Source: an uncultured Actinomycetes bacterium
GTDB taxonomy: Bacteria; Actinomycetota; Actinomycetes; Nanopelagicales; Nanopelagicaceae
NCBI GenBank assembly: GCA_903928745.1
Contig: CAIYRR010000069.1
Span: forward strand, 1-42,867
DNA length: 42,867 nt
Direction: 5' to 3'
This document shows positions 9,577-20,177 of the stretch, piece by piece. The notes below the pieces were generated by a model. The model was given only the letters and a program-made list of their open reading frames with translations. It was not told where the DNA came from and made no database searches. Both the position numbers and the translations under genes were made by a program. Numbering within the stretch: the first letter of the stretch is position 1; each line of letters begins with the position of its first letter.

Positions 9577-11079
9577 CTATTCACTCTCAGGCTTTACAAG
9601 TGGAAATAGAATTGTTTCGCGAATTCCTAAACCGGTGAGCGCCATCAGTAAACGATCTACGCCCATTCCGAGTCCGCCCATCGGAGGCATTCCAAATTCC
9701 ATCGCGCGTAAGAAATCTTCATCCACACTCATGGCTTCGAAATCACCTTTAGCGCCAAGGGTCGCTTGCTCGACAAGACGCTCGCGCTGAATTACAGGAT
9801 CGATGAGTTCGGAGTATCCCGTTGCTAATTCAAAACCATCCACATAGAGATCCCATTTTTCTACAACGCCTGGGAGTTCGCGATGGCCACGAACAAGTGG
9901 TGCATTATCGACAGGAAATCCCATAACGAATGTTGGTTCGTTAAGTTTGCCAGCAGTTACATGTTCGAAAATCTCTTCTGCCAATTTTCCAGTAACCCAG
10001 TTGGGGTCAATCTTCATTCCTAGTTTTTCAGCAATTTTCTTAAGGTCGCCAATAGATGTCAGCGCAGTTACATGTTCGCCGACTCCTTCAGAGATTGCGT
10101 CATAGAGTGAAATCTCTTTCCATGTTCCGCCAAGGTCAGATTCGCGACCATCATGATGGAGGGCAATGTGAGATCCAAAAATTGCAGTAGCTGCATCTTG
10201 AACGAGTGATCTGGCAACATCGGCGACCGTGCGCCAATCACCATAAGCTTCGTAACTTTCAATCATTGCAAATTCAGGTGAGTGACTTGAGTCGGCCCCT
10301 TCATTTCGAAAGTTTCGATTAATCTCGAAGACTCGCTCAATTCCGCCAACCACGCAACGCTTTAAGAAAAGTTCTGGCGCAATGCGCATGAACAAATCCA
10401 TGTCATAGGCGTTGCTATAGGTCTTGAATGGTCGAGCTGCTGCGCCGCCATGTTGTACCTGCAGCATCGGTGTTTCTACTTCCAAATAATTTCGCGCATG
10501 AAATGTCTCACGGAGTGAGCGCATGACCGCTGGTCTCATGCGAGCATTAGAACGCGCTTCTGGGCGAACAATGAGGTCCACATAACGCATCCGAACGCGA
10601 GTCTCTTCAGACATCGGTTTGTGGTCATTTGGTAATGGACGCAAAGATTTCGAAGCTAACTGCCATGAGTTAGCAAGAATTGAAAGTTCGCCGCGCTTGG
10701 ATGTAATGATTTCACCCGTGACGCTAACAATGTCGCCTAGGTCAATTTCACTCTTCCATGCATCAAGGGACTCTTCTCCAACTTTGTCGAGGGAGAACAT
10801 GGCTTGCAGTTCTGTTCCATCGCCCTCACGTAAAGTTGCAAAACAAAGTTTTCCTGTGTCGCGCTTGAAAATTATGCGTCCAGCAACGCTCTCAATATCT
10901 CCGGTGGCAACATCAACTTCGAGACCAACATACTTGGTGCGAATATCAGCCAAAGATTTTGTTCGAGCAACACTGACGGGATAAGGCTCGACGCCTTTTT
11001 CGATCAGCCCAGCGCGCTTTTCCCGACGAATGCGTAATTGCTCGGGTAGGTCATCTTCAACAATTGGATTCTCAGTCAT
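9577..11079 (-). CDS. lysS: Lysyl-tRNA synthetase (class II)
   Basis: 500 aa; class II motifs (RYVDLI, FEINRNFRNEGADSSHSPEFAMIESYEAY, GLGMGVDRLLMALTG). Confidence 0.96.
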   Translation of the reverse strand: MTENPIVEDDLPEQLRIRREKRAGLIEKGVEPYPVSVARTKSLADIRTKYVGLEVDVATGDIESVAGRIIFKRDTGKLCFATLREGDGTELQAMFSLDKVGEESLDAWKSEIDLGDIVSVTGEIITSKRGELSILANSWQLASKSLRPLPNDHKPMSEETRVRMRYVDLIVRPEARSNARMRPAVMRSLRETFHARNYLEVETPMLQVQHGGAAARPFKTYSNAYDMDLFMRIAPELFLKRCVVGGIERVFEINRNFRNEGADSSHSPEFAMIESYEAYGDWRTVADVARSLVQDAATAIFGSHIALHHDGRESDLGGTWKEISLYDAISEGVGEHVTALTSIGDLKKIAEKLGMKIDPNWVTGKLAEEIFEHVTAGKLNEPTFVMGFPVDNAPLVRGHRELPGVVEKWDLYVDGFELATGYSELIDPVIQRERLVEQATLGAKGDFEAMSVDEDFLRAMEFGMPPMGGLGMGVDRLLMALTGLGIRETILFPLVKPESE

Positions 11080-11099
11080 AGTGGGAGAACTCTACCGAC

Positions 11100-11867
11100 T
11101 CAGGCATTTCTCTCGTGAATTAGGCGAAGGCCGATCAAGGTTAAGTCGGGTTCGTGATGATTAATCGTCTCTGAGATTCCCAATACGAGGGGCGCAAGTC
11201 CACCTGTCGCAATAACGGCAGGAGTTCCAGAATAAGTAGCACTGAGTTCTTGGCAAATTCGATGAACCAATCCATCGACTTGGCCAGCAAATCCGTAAAT
11301 CGTGCCCGATTGAAGGGCTTCTACAGTGTTCTTGCCGATCACCGAACGTGGAAGCACAAGTTCTACTTTGCGCAATTGAGCGGCTCGTGCGGCAAGTGCA
11401 TCAACAGATATTTCAATACCTGGAGCCAAAGCTCCCCCTAAAAACTCTCCTTTGGGTGAAACAACATCCAGATTGGTAGATGTTCCAAAATCAACAACGA
11501 TTGATGAGCTATTTGGATAAAGCGTGTGGGCGGCTAGCGAGTTAACAATTCGATCTGCGCCGATTTCTTTTGGATTATCAACCAGAAGTGGGACGCCTGT
11601 TTTAATTCCCGGTTCAACAATCGTCACTCTGATATCGGAAAAATATGTGGCAATCATGGTGCGCAATTCGCGGAGAGTGGATGGAACCGTCGAACAAACA
11701 GAGAGTCCATCTATTTCATATCCAGCTATTAGCGCGCTGTACTGCAACCACAATTCATCTGCGGTGTTGCGTGGATCTGTTTTTACTCTCCACGATCTTG
11801 CTAGGCCTGAACCTTGAAAAACTCCAAGGACTGTATTGGTATTTCCTACATCAATAGTAAGTAGCAC
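11100..11867 (-). CDS. coaX: Type III pantothenate kinase
   Basis: 255 aa; MLLTIDVGNTNTVLGVF, VVDFGTSTNLDVVSPKGEFLGGALAPGIEIS. Confidence 0.95.
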   Translation of the reverse strand: MLLTIDVGNTNTVLGVFQGSGLARSWRVKTDPRNTADELWLQYSALIAGYEIDGLSVCSTVPSTLRELRTMIATYFSDIRVTIVEPGIKTGVPLLVDNPKEIGADRIVNSLAAHTLYPNSSSIVVDFGTSTNLDVVSPKGEFLGGALAPGIEISVDALAARAAQLRKVELVLPRSVIGKNTVEALQSGTIYGFAGQVDGLVHRICQELSATYSGTPAVIATGGLAPLVLGISETINHHEPDLTLIGLRLIHERNA

Positions 11868-12716
11868 TTAGATCTCCGCCTTTAGGTCGAGTCCGATGTC
11901 TAATACTGGCGCAGAATGTGTGAGCGCGCCAATGGCTATGTAATCAACTCCCGATGCCGCATATGCACCTGCGTTTTCCAGGGAGATTCCCCCAGATGCC
12001 TCCAATTTGCAACGACCTGCCGTGATTACAACAGCCTGCGCACATTGCGCGGGAGTCATGTTATCTAGAAGTACTAGGTCTGGCTTGTGGGCCAGAATTT
12101 CACGCAGTTGATCCAAGGTATCCACTTCGATTTCGATATCAATCTCGGGAAATTGTTTACGAACTCGTTCGAAAGCCAAACTTACATTTCCGGCCGCTTC
12201 AATGTGATTATCTTTAATCAACGCAGATTCGCTCAGTGACATTCGATGATTTATGCCGCCGCCCATTCTCACCGCGTACTTCTCTAGTTCGCGATAACCG
12301 GGAGTTGTTTTTCTCGTATCGCGAATTTTCGTCTGAGTACCAGAAACTGCATCTACCCATTGACGAGTTAATGTAGCAATTCCGCTGAGGTGTCCGAGGA
12401 AATTTAGAGCGGTTCTCTCTGCAAGCAGAAGTTTCCTGGTGCTTCCTTTAGCACGAAGGATTTCCGTACCTGATTTTACATAATCGCCATCGCCAACCAT
12501 CAGTTCGATATCCGTAATACCCACACTTTCGAGCGTCGCCTTCGCAACCGCTAACCCTGCAATTACTCCTGATTTTCGCGCAGCAAAGTGCGCGGTCGCT
12601 TGTTCCTGATCGTTTACGGTCGCAACCGAGGTGACATCTTCTCCGCCAGCTAGATCCTCAACTAAAGCGCGTTGAATAAGGTCATAAGTTGCTGATGAAA
12701 CGGAATCATGACTCAT
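11868..12716 (-). CDS. nadC: Nicotinate-nucleotide pyrophosphorylase (carboxylating)
   Basis: NadC motifs (RKSGVIAGLAVAK, LNFLGHLSGIATLTR, KIRDTRKTTPGYRELEKYAVRMGGG). Start revised to internal Met (MSHDSVSS) giving an ATGA overlap with nadB; the ORF track extends to 12749. Confidence 0.94.
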   Translation of the reverse strand: MSHDSVSSATYDLIQRALVEDLAGGEDVTSVATVNDQEQATAHFAARKSGVIAGLAVAKATLESVGITDIELMVGDGDYVKSGTEILRAKGSTRKLLLAERTALNFLGHLSGIATLTRQWVDAVSGTQTKIRDTRKTTPGYRELEKYAVRMGGGINHRMSLSESALIKDNHIEAAGNVSLAFERVRKQFPEIDIEIEVDTLDQLREILAHKPDLVLLDNMTPAQCAQAVVITAGRCKLEASGGISLENAGAYAASGVDYIAIGALTHSAPVLDIGLDLKAEI

Positions 12717-14326
12717 TGCTTGTCTACCTCTTGAAAAGTTGTGTGCCAATTACCTGACTTATCCATCTGCTGAAGAATTCTCTTAGACCAAGCGGGTAAC
12801 TTCTCGGGGAAATCTTCCCGCCAATGCGATCCGCGAGTTTCCTCCCGCTGCAAAGCCGAGCGCACAATCGCTTGAGCAAGTTGGAATAGGTTTGTTGTTT
12901 CCCACGCTTCCACGCACGGGCCATCACTTCTATGTTTTCTTATTTCATCGAGATCAATTTCTGTTGAGGTCAATGATTCACGCGAACGTAAAACACTTGC
13001 TCCTCGACTCATTGTTGCTTGAATTTGTTTACGTATCTGAGGATCCAAGAGAAATGTTGGCTCATCAACAATAACTGGAGCAGAGAATTCCCTCGTGCTC
13101 GACGCAATATCTGCAGCGATACGGGCACTGAAAACAAGTCCTTCAAGCAATGAATTCGATGCGAGTCGATTTGCGCCATGCACGCCCGAGCATGCGGTCT
13201 CACCACAAGCATAAAGTCCTTCAACGCTTGTGTGACCATTGAGATCTACACGCACTCCTCCAGATGCATAATGTGAAGCTGGGGCAACTGGGATTAAATC
13301 TTTTAGCGGATCAATTCCATGCGCCAAACATGAGGCATAAATTGTTGGGAAGCGCTCTGCAAAACCTTCAATGTGGCGCACATCGAGCCAAACGTGCCGA
13401 GCACCTGTTTCATTCATGTGGCGCATAATCGCCTTTGCAACAACATCGCGCGGTGCCAATTCTGCAAGTTGGTGAATTCCTTGCATAAAACGAACGCCTT
13501 TATCATCAACAAGATATGCACCTTCACCGCGAACTGCTTCACTAATCAATGGCTGCTGACCCTGTGAACCATCACCTAACCATAAAACTGTTGGGTGGAA
13601 CTGAATGAATTCAACGTCAGCAACATTCGCACCGGCGCGAAGAGCAAGTGCAACTCCATCACCTGTTGATACAGATGGATTAGTTGTCTGAGCAAATACT
13701 TGACCAAGGCCACCTGTAGCTAGAACGACAGCTCTTGCCATTGCCTGTCCAACGCCATCTCGTGTTCCTGCCCCAATGACGTGCAAAGTAACTCCACATA
13801 CTGCGCCACTGCTGTTCTTAAGCGCATCCAATACAAGGGCGTGTTCTACAACCTCAATTTCAGGATCGTTGTGGACTGCAGCCAAGAGAGCGCGTGAAAC
13901 TTCTGCACCTGTTGCATCCCCGCCTGCATGAAGGATTCGATTTCGCAGGTGCCCACCTTCACGGGTCAGCGCAATTTCACCAGTTGCTTCTTTATCAAAG
14001 ACAGCTCCACGAGCGATTAATTTGCGAACCGCCTCTGGTCCCTCTGTAACAAGAACTCTGACAGCTTCGATATCGCATAATCCCGCTCCTGCAACGAGGG
14101 TATCTTTTTCGTGTTGGTCAGGAGAATCACCAGGCCCAAGAGCAGCGGCAATTCCTCCTTGTGCCCACTTGGTAGATCCTTCATCCACGCTTGCTTTCGT
14201 CACAAGTAAGACAGAAAGTCCGTATGTTCGAATTTGTAGCGCAGTGGTTAATCCAGCAACTCCAGAACCAACAACAATCACATCAGCTGATGCGGTCCAC
14301 CCAGGCTTTGGTGCTAGCAATTTCAT
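12713..14326 (-). CDS. nadB: L-aspartate oxidase
   Basis: 537 aa; FAD-binding VVGSGVAGL, TKWAQGGIAAALG, FHPTVL, ASGGVRVDLNGHTSVEGLYACGETACSGVHGANRLASNSLLEG. Confidence 0.95.
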   Translation of the reverse strand: MKLLAPKPGWTASADVIVVGSGVAGLTTALQIRTYGLSVLLVTKASVDEGSTKWAQGGIAAALGPGDSPDQHEKDTLVAGAGLCDIEAVRVLVTEGPEAVRKLIARGAVFDKEATGEIALTREGGHLRNRILHAGGDATGAEVSRALLAAVHNDPEIEVVEHALVLDALKNSSGAVCGVTLHVIGAGTRDGVGQAMARAVVLATGGLGQVFAQTTNPSVSTGDGVALALRAGANVADVEFIQFHPTVLWLGDGSQGQQPLISEAVRGEGAYLVDDKGVRFMQGIHQLAELAPRDVVAKAIMRHMNETGARHVWLDVRHIEGFAERFPTIYASCLAHGIDPLKDLIPVAPASHYASGGVRVDLNGHTSVEGLYACGETACSGVHGANRLASNSLLEGLVFSARIAADIASSTREFSAPVIVDEPTFLLDPQIRKQIQATMSRGASVLRSRESLTSTEIDLDEIRKHRSDGPCVEAWETTNLFQLAQAIVRSALQREETRGSHWREDFPEKLPAWSKRILQQMDKSGNWHTTFQEVDKQ

Positions 14327-14781
14327 ATTGAGTCCAACTGCAACGAAGAAAGTAATTGTTCAACAGGGCCATGTCCTGGAAGTTGAGCCTGAGGATCTAT
14401 TTCTAACCATGGAGCAAGAACAAATGCTCGCTCATGAGCCCGCGGGTGTGGCAACAAAACATCGGGGTCGGAACTAACAAGATCTCCATATGTAATGAGA
14501 TCTAGATCAATCACACGTGGGCCCCATTTTTCTTCGCGCAAACGACCCATACTTTTTTCAATTCCGTGCATGAGATTGAGTAACTCACGAGGAGTTAATT
14601 CACTTTCAATAATGCATATTGCATTGAGAAAATCATCCTGTGGTGGCCCACCTACAGGCTTTGTTTTATGAAAAGATGAAACGGCTAAGAAATCTGTTGC
14701 TTCTTTGAGAAGTCCCACCGCGAGTTCCATTGCTGCTTTGGGGTCATCAAGATTCGCACCTAATGCGATTACAGCCTTCAT
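14323..14781 (-). CDS. folK: 2-amino-4-hydroxy-6-hydroxymethyldihydropteridine pyrophosphokinase
   Basis: 152 aa; ALGANLDDP, KTKPVGGPPQDDFLNA, WGPRVIDLDLITYG, LPHPRAHERAFVLAP. Confidence 0.95.
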   Translation of the reverse strand: MKAVIALGANLDDPKAAMELAVGLLKEATDFLAVSSFHKTKPVGGPPQDDFLNAICIIESELTPRELLNLMHGIEKSMGRLREEKWGPRVIDLDLITYGDLVSSDPDVLLPHPRAHERAFVLAPWLEIDPQAQLPGHGPVEQLLSSLQLDSI

Positions 14782-15140
14782 CGTTGACGTTCAATCGAGA
14801 CAGAAATGTCGAGGATTTCGACATTCACGGGTGCTTGCGGTTTGTGAACAATGACCTTTACGGAATCGACTAAGAGGAATTGCTTCAAAATATCATCGGC
14901 AATATCTGCCGCCAACTTCTCAATAAGTTGTACTGGTGTTCCTACAATATGAGTAACTACAACATCGCAGACCGCTCCGTAATCAATCGTGTCTTCCAAT
15001 GAGTCGGTTTGTGATGCCCTCGTTAAATCGGCAGAAAGTTCAATATCAACAAAGAACTCTTGGCCGTTCTTACGTTCATGCTCAAATACTCCGTGATAAC
15101 CAAAGCCTTGTATCCCCTGAAGTGAGATGACATCACTCAT
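14778..15140 (-). CDS. folB: Dihydroneopterin aldolase
   Basis: 120 aa; GIQGFGYHGVFEHERKNGQEFFVDIEL, DTIDYGAV, KPQAP. Confidence 0.94.
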   Translation of the reverse strand: MSDVISLQGIQGFGYHGVFEHERKNGQEFFVDIELSADLTRASQTDSLEDTIDYGAVCDVVVTHIVGTPVQLIEKLAADIADDILKQFLLVDSVKVIVHKPQAPVNVEILDISVSIERQR

Positions 15141-15949
15141 CGGAGCCGCCCTGCAATTGCGATGGCATCTCTATGTGGTCTCACGCTGTGAACTCTAACT
15201 CCCCAAATGCCCTGGTTTGCAATCAGGGCAGTAAGGGCCACCGTCGCTTCCTCGCGATCATCTGGGGATTGCGCATTTACGGCAGATCCAAGGAATCTCT
15301 TGCGGGAAGCCCCGATTAATACTGGAAAACCAAGCTCTTTAATGGCATCTAGATTATTGAGGAGCGCCCAGTTGTGATCTGCTTCTTTTGCGAAACCTAA
15401 ACCTGGATCCAAGATGAGATTGCTGCGCGAAATTCCAGCCGCGAGTGCTTCTCTTGCCCGTTCTGCTAATTCTGCAAGAACATCCTTCACCACGTCCTGG
15501 TAAACCGCGAGAGATCCCATCTCCTGGGAATTTCCGCGCGAATGCATCGCAATATATGGACACCCCAGCGATGCAACAGTCGCCAACATGTCTGCATCAG
15601 CCAAACCTGCGCTAACGTCATTCACGATTGTTGCACCGCTTTGAATTGCTGCGCGAGCAGTCGATGCTTTTTTTGTATCAATACTTATGGCCACGCCGGT
15701 TCTCTTAAGTGCCTCAATTACAGGTATGACCCGCGATTGTTCTTCATCTGTAGAAATTTGCTCTGCACCTGGACGCGTTGATTCACCACCAATATCAATT
15801 ACGTCTACTCCTACATCTATCATCACCAACGCACGTGCTACCGCTAAATCAGTTGTGTGAAAGCGCCCGCCATCGGCAAATGAATCAGGTGTGACATTGA
15901 GAATCCCCATGACAATCATGCGATCTGAAGGTAGACCAAGAATTGTCAT
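15137..15949 (-). CDS. folP: Dihydropteroate synthase
   Basis: 270 aa; MGILNVTPDSFADGGRF, DIGGESTRPGAEQIS, LDPGLGFAKEADHNW, GASRKRFLG. Confidence 0.96.
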   Translation of the reverse strand: MTILGLPSDRMIVMGILNVTPDSFADGGRFHTTDLAVARALVMIDVGVDVIDIGGESTRPGAEQISTDEEQSRVIPVIEALKRTGVAISIDTKKASTARAAIQSGATIVNDVSAGLADADMLATVASLGCPYIAMHSRGNSQEMGSLAVYQDVVKDVLAELAERAREALAAGISRSNLILDPGLGFAKEADHNWALLNNLDAIKELGFPVLIGASRKRFLGSAVNAQSPDDREEATVALTALIANQGIWGVRVHSVRPHRDAIAIAGRLR

Positions 15950-15955
15950 GTTTAC

Positions 15956-16567
15956 TTACCGTTTTGTAATAAGGCTAATTGCTTCGGCGCGCGTTGTGGA
16001 ATCTCTCAATACACCGCGCACCGCGCTAGTAATTGTTCGGGCTTCTGTTTTTCTTACACCACGCATAGACATGCATAAGTGTTCACATTCAATAATCACA
16101 ATTACTCCTGCAGGATTGAGAATTTCCACAATTGCATCAGCGATTTGAGAGGTCATGCGCTCTTGTACCTGCGGACGACGTGCGTAGAGATCCACTAGTC
16201 GTGCAATTTTCGATAGACCCGTTACGCGACCCGATGGGATATATCCAACGTGTGCAACTCCATGAAAAGGTGTCAGGTGATGCTCGCAGTGTGAGAAGAC
16301 ATCAATGTCACGAACAATCACTAGCTCTTCGTGGCCGATATCAAATGTTGTTGCTAAGACATCCTCTGGAGATTGCCAAAGCCCCGCGAAGTTTTCCGCC
16401 AACGCGCGTGCAACTCGTGCAGGTGTTTCGCGTAAGCCTTCTCTCTCTGGATCTTCTCCAATAGAAAGGAGTAATTCCTTTACCGCAGCTTCGGCACGAT
16501 TTTGATCAAAGGCGTTACTTGCCCGTCCATCATTTGGCCCCATGGAAATAGGCGAAATGTCACTCAC
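15956..16567 (-). CDS. folE: GTP cyclohydrolase I
   Basis: 203 aa; [60 protein letters not shown]. Confidence 0.96.
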   Translation of the reverse strand: MSDISPISMGPNDGRASNAFDQNRAEAAVKELLLSIGEDPEREGLRETPARVARALAENFAGLWQSPEDVLATTFDIGHEELVIVRDIDVFSHCEHHLTPFHGVAHVGYIPSGRVTGLSKIARLVDLYARRPQVQERMTSQIADAIVEILNPAGVIVIIECEHLCMSMRGVRKTEARTITSAVRGVLRDSTTRAEAISLITKR

Positions 16568-18581
16568 TGGTTTTCTTTGCCTTTCGCGCCTTTTTTACTG
16601 GGGCAACTTCAACAGGAGCAAGGGCTGGCTGAGTTGGCACGGGTGGGAGCTCGGAAGGGATTCGTGTTGGCGAGCCTGTCCATTTAGGTCGCTTATCCCA
16701 TGTCTTTACTTTGGCGAAAATTTCTGCGATCTCTTCTTTGTTGAGTGTTTCTCGCTCAAGAAGTTGAACAACCATTTCATCAAGAATCGTTCGGTTCTGC
16801 TCCAAGATGTCATAAGCCTCTTGATGCGCAGTTTCAATCAGACGGCGAATTTCTGAATCGACAACTGCGGCAATGCTTTCAGAGAAGTCACGGGTGTGTC
16901 CGTAATCGCGACCCATGAATGGTTCGGAAGCGTCGGTACCAAGTTTGATCGCACCAATTGCTTCTGTCATTCCATATTGCGTAACCATTGCACGTGCCAG
17001 TGATGTTGCTTTTTCAATGTCATTGCTTGCGCCCGTGGATGGATCATGGAAAATTAATTCCTCGGCGGCGCGTCCACCTAATGAATATGCCAATTGATCA
17101 AGTAATTGATTTCGAGTCACTGAATACTTATCTTCATCAGGTAAAACCATTGTGTAACCCAGCGCACGACCACGAGGCATAATCGTAATTTTGTGAACTG
17201 GATCCGTATGTGGCATTGCGTGAGCAACGAGTGCGTGACCTGCTTCGTGATAAGCAGTGACTCGGCGTTCTTCTTCGCTCATGAGACGGCTCTTGCGCTG
17301 TGGACCGGCCATAACGCGATCGATTGCCTCATCTAATTCGGAATTGCCAATAACTTTCTTTTCCTCGCGCGCAGTAAGCAAAGCCGCTTCGTTCAAGACA
17401 TTTGCTAAGTCAGCGCCAGTAAACCCAGGGGTACGACGTGCATAGGCAAGAAGTTCCACGTCTTTAGCAATCGGCTTACCTTTTGCATGAACAGTAAGGA
17501 TTGCCTCGCGCCCCTTTAGATCTGGACGCTCTACGGGAATTTGTCGATCAAAACGTCCTGGACGAAGTAGCGCAGGATCCAAAACATCAGGTCGGTTTGT
17601 CGCGGCAATCAAAATAACTGAACCGTTGCTTTCGAAACCATCCATCTCAACGAGAAGCGCATTGAGGGTCTGTTCACGTTCATCGTGGCCACCACCCATA
17701 CCCGCGCCACGTTGGCGGCCCACTGCATCAATTTCATCAACGAAAACAATGGCAGGGGCGTTCTCTTTTGCTTGAGTGAAAAGGTCGCGAACACGAGCGG
17801 CTCCGACACCGACAAACATTTCAACAAAATCTGAACCTGAGATGGAATAGAAAGGCACGTTCGCTTCTCCTGCAACAGCCCGCGCAAGTAGCGTTTTACC
17901 TGTTCCTGGAGGGCCATAAAGCAAGACACCTTTAGGAATCTTGGCACCCAGAGCAACATATTTAGGTGGGTTCGCAAGAAAATCCTTAATCTCCATCAAT
18001 TCTGCAACAGCCTCTTGCGCCCCAGCAACATCTGCAAATGTTGTTTTAGGAACATCGTTGGTCTGTAATTTCGCTCGGGATTTTCCAAATGAGAATGCGC
18101 GAGCGCCACCATTGGCTTGACTCATCATTAAGAAGAATAGGAAACCGATAATTAATATTGGTCCGAAAGAGAAGAAGATGGAAAGCAAAAGCGATTGGCT
18201 AGCAACTTTAACCGTCCAGGATCCAGGAGGTGGGTTGCTTGTGAGTGCGTCAATCAGGGTTGGTTCTTCGCCAGTTATATATGAAGATTGAACTTTCGTT
18301 GCGCCTTTAATTGTGTTTCCTGATTTAAGGATCGCTTGAATCTTTTGGTCTTTATCGACGAGAACAACGGATTCAACTTGACTCTTCGCAATAGCATCCA
18401 AAATCTGAGAAGTACTGACTTGAGTGTATTGATTACCCGCGCTAGAGATCTGTCCAAAAATTGTTACACCGACAATCGCAGCAAGAATCCAGAAAAGTGG
18501 CCCGCGAAGTATCCGTTGATACCGAGTCATCGGTTTCTTCGGCTTCACATTCTTGGAAAGCTTCTTTTTTTCATCCGCCAT
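16560..18581 (-). CDS. ftsH: ATP-dependent zinc metalloprotease FtsH
   Basis: 673 aa; N-terminal TMs, Walker [43 protein letters not shown], zinc motif HEAGHA. Confidence 0.97.
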   Translation of the reverse strand: MADEKKKLSKNVKPKKPMTRYQRILRGPLFWILAAIVGVTIFGQISSAGNQYTQVSTSQILDAIAKSQVESVVLVDKDQKIQAILKSGNTIKGATKVQSSYITGEEPTLIDALTSNPPPGSWTVKVASQSLLLSIFFSFGPILIIGFLFFLMMSQANGGARAFSFGKSRAKLQTNDVPKTTFADVAGAQEAVAELMEIKDFLANPPKYVALGAKIPKGVLLYGPPGTGKTLLARAVAGEANVPFYSISGSDFVEMFVGVGAARVRDLFTQAKENAPAIVFVDEIDAVGRQRGAGMGGGHDEREQTLNALLVEMDGFESNGSVILIAATNRPDVLDPALLRPGRFDRQIPVERPDLKGREAILTVHAKGKPIAKDVELLAYARRTPGFTGADLANVLNEAALLTAREEKKVIGNSELDEAIDRVMAGPQRKSRLMSEEERRVTAYHEAGHALVAHAMPHTDPVHKITIMPRGRALGYTMVLPDEDKYSVTRNQLLDQLAYSLGGRAAEELIFHDPSTGASNDIEKATSLARAMVTQYGMTEAIGAIKLGTDASEPFMGRDYGHTRDFSESIAAVVDSEIRRLIETAHQEAYDILEQNRTILDEMVVQLLERETLNKEEIAEIFAKVKTWDKRPKWTGSPTRIPSELPPVPTQPALAPVEVAPVKKARKAKKTSE

Positions 18582-18602
18582 GATTTTTTGTGAACTCTTC
18601 TC

Positions 18603-19154
18603 TTAGGAGTAAATGTGCTTAGCTAAAACGCCAACAAAGGGTAGGTTGCGATATTTCTCGTTGTAATCAAGTCCGTAGCCCACAACGAAATCAGATGGAA
18701 TTTCAAATCCAACATACTTCACAGGCACTTCGACTTTAGCAGCATCTGGTTTGCGCAAGATCGCAAGAATCTCAACACTCTTTGCTCCACGCGATTCGAG
18801 GTTGGACTTAAGCCATGAAAGAGTTAAACCTGAATCAACGATGTCTTCAACGATAAGAACCTCACGCCCAGTGATATCGCGATCAAGATCTTTCAAAATG
18901 CGTACGACGCCACTTGATTTGGTTCCGGAACCGTAAGAAGAAACAGCCATCCAATCCATTTCAACATGTTGCTGCAGTGCACGAGCCAAATCAGCCATTG
19001 CCATCACTGCACCTTTAAGCACACCAACTAATAAGAGATCACGATCTGCATAATCTGCATCGATACGCGCAGCTAATTCTTTAATTTTTGCTTGAAGGTC
19101 TTCTTCGGTCACGATGACGCGTTCTACGTCGTTGCCAATTGCTGAAAGATCCAC
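18603..19154 (-). CDS. hpt: Hypoxanthine phosphoribosyltransferase
   Basis: 183 aa; [20 protein letters not shown] motif [20 protein letters not shown] start. Confidence 0.95.
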   Translation of the reverse strand: MDLSAIGNDVERVIVTEEDLQAKIKELAARIDADYADRDLLLVGVLKGAVMAMADLARALQQHVEMDWMAVSSYGSGTKSSGVVRILKDLDRDITGREVLIVEDIVDSGLTLSWLKSNLESRGAKSVEILAILRKPDAAKVEVPVKYVGFEIPSDFVVGYGLDYNEKYRNLPFVGVLAKHIYS

Positions 19155-19169
19155 GGTGCCTCGCTGCTC

Positions 19170-20177
19170 TTAAGTCGGGTCGGATGATGGGGCTAAGAGC
19201 GAAAGTCTGCCCGATAATCGCGCAACCTTCACACCGCCCGGAAGGCTAGAGGCTCCCTGACCATGCCAAGAGGTGACCAAAGCCTCAATAGTGCTCACAT
19301 GATCGGCGCTAATTGAGCCTGAAGGGGCGCCTGCCGCATAAATGGCCAGACGGATAATTCGGGTGCGGACGGCTTTTGGGAGTTTCTCCAAGAGGGAAAT
19401 ATCCAGCGAACTTGGATCCATCGCAGAATATTCACGCCAGGCCCAATCATCGAGGGCATCGGCATCATCTCGAAGAAGATCAGCGCTGCGAGCCAGGGCG
19501 TGAGAAACGCCAGGCCCTAGTGAATCTTCAAGGATGGGCAAAAGTGTGTGGCGCACGCGAACGCGTAAATAAGCCTCGTCAATATTCTGAGGATCATCCC
19601 AAGGGGTAAGTCCTACTTCAGCGCAGGCAGAAATGGTTTCTGCGCGAGTGATGCCCAGCAAAGGGCGCGAATAGATGCCATTGTCCTTAGCCATTCCTGA
19701 AAGCGAACGCGCTCCCGAACCCCGTGCAAGTCCAAGTAAAACTCCTTCGGCTTGGTCATCGAGTGTGTGACCTAGAAATACTTTTGTCGCACCATACTTC
19801 TCCGCCATTGCATCCAGTGCTTCGTATCTGGCCCGACGAGCCGATGCTTCCATGCCATCGGTTAAATCAACCGTGACCGGCAGATTTTCACATTTCTCGA
19901 TTCCAAAACCCAACATTTGTTGAATCACTTTGGCAGCCTGTAAATCCGACCCCGCCTGCAGTTGATGATTGATCGTTACGCCAATTACATCAATGACTAA
20001 CTTCTTTGCTTCGATAGCAATTGCATAACTCATGGCCAAAGAATCTGCGCCACCAGAACAGGCAACAATTATTTTCTCGCCCGGTGCACACTTGATTAAT
20101 TCGCTTCGCACAGCGCTACGGATTCCCACCATCGCGCTATTCGCCATCATGGAGATAAGACTAGACCCGACCGCCAA
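19170..20177 (-). CDS. tilS: tRNA(Ile)-lysidine synthetase
   Basis: PP-loop VACSGGADSLAMSYA, GHTLDDQAEGVLLGLARGSG. Start uncertain; internal Met codons at about 20150 or 20132 are alternatives. Confidence 0.93.
   Translation of the reverse strand: MAVGSSLISMMANSAMVGIRSAVRSELIKCAPGEKIIVACSGGADSLAMSYAIAIEAKKLVIDVIGVTINHQLQAGSDLQAAKVIQQMLGFGIEKCENLPVTVDLTDGMEASARRARYEALDAMAEKYGATKVFLGHTLDDQAEGVLLGLARGSGARSLSGMAKDNGIYSRPLLGITRAETISACAEVGLTPWDDPQNIDEAYLRVRVRHTLLPILEDSLGPGVSHALARSADLLRDDADALDDWAWREYSAMDPSSLDISLLEKLPKAVRTRIIRLAIYAAGAPSGSISADHVSTIEALVTSWHGQGASSLPGGVKVARLSGRLSLLAPSSDPT

Noticed and set aside
14022-14477. 151-aa plus-strand ORF antisense to nadB/folK
   Set aside because: Both minus-strand genes are unambiguous; the ORF has no homology-like motif.
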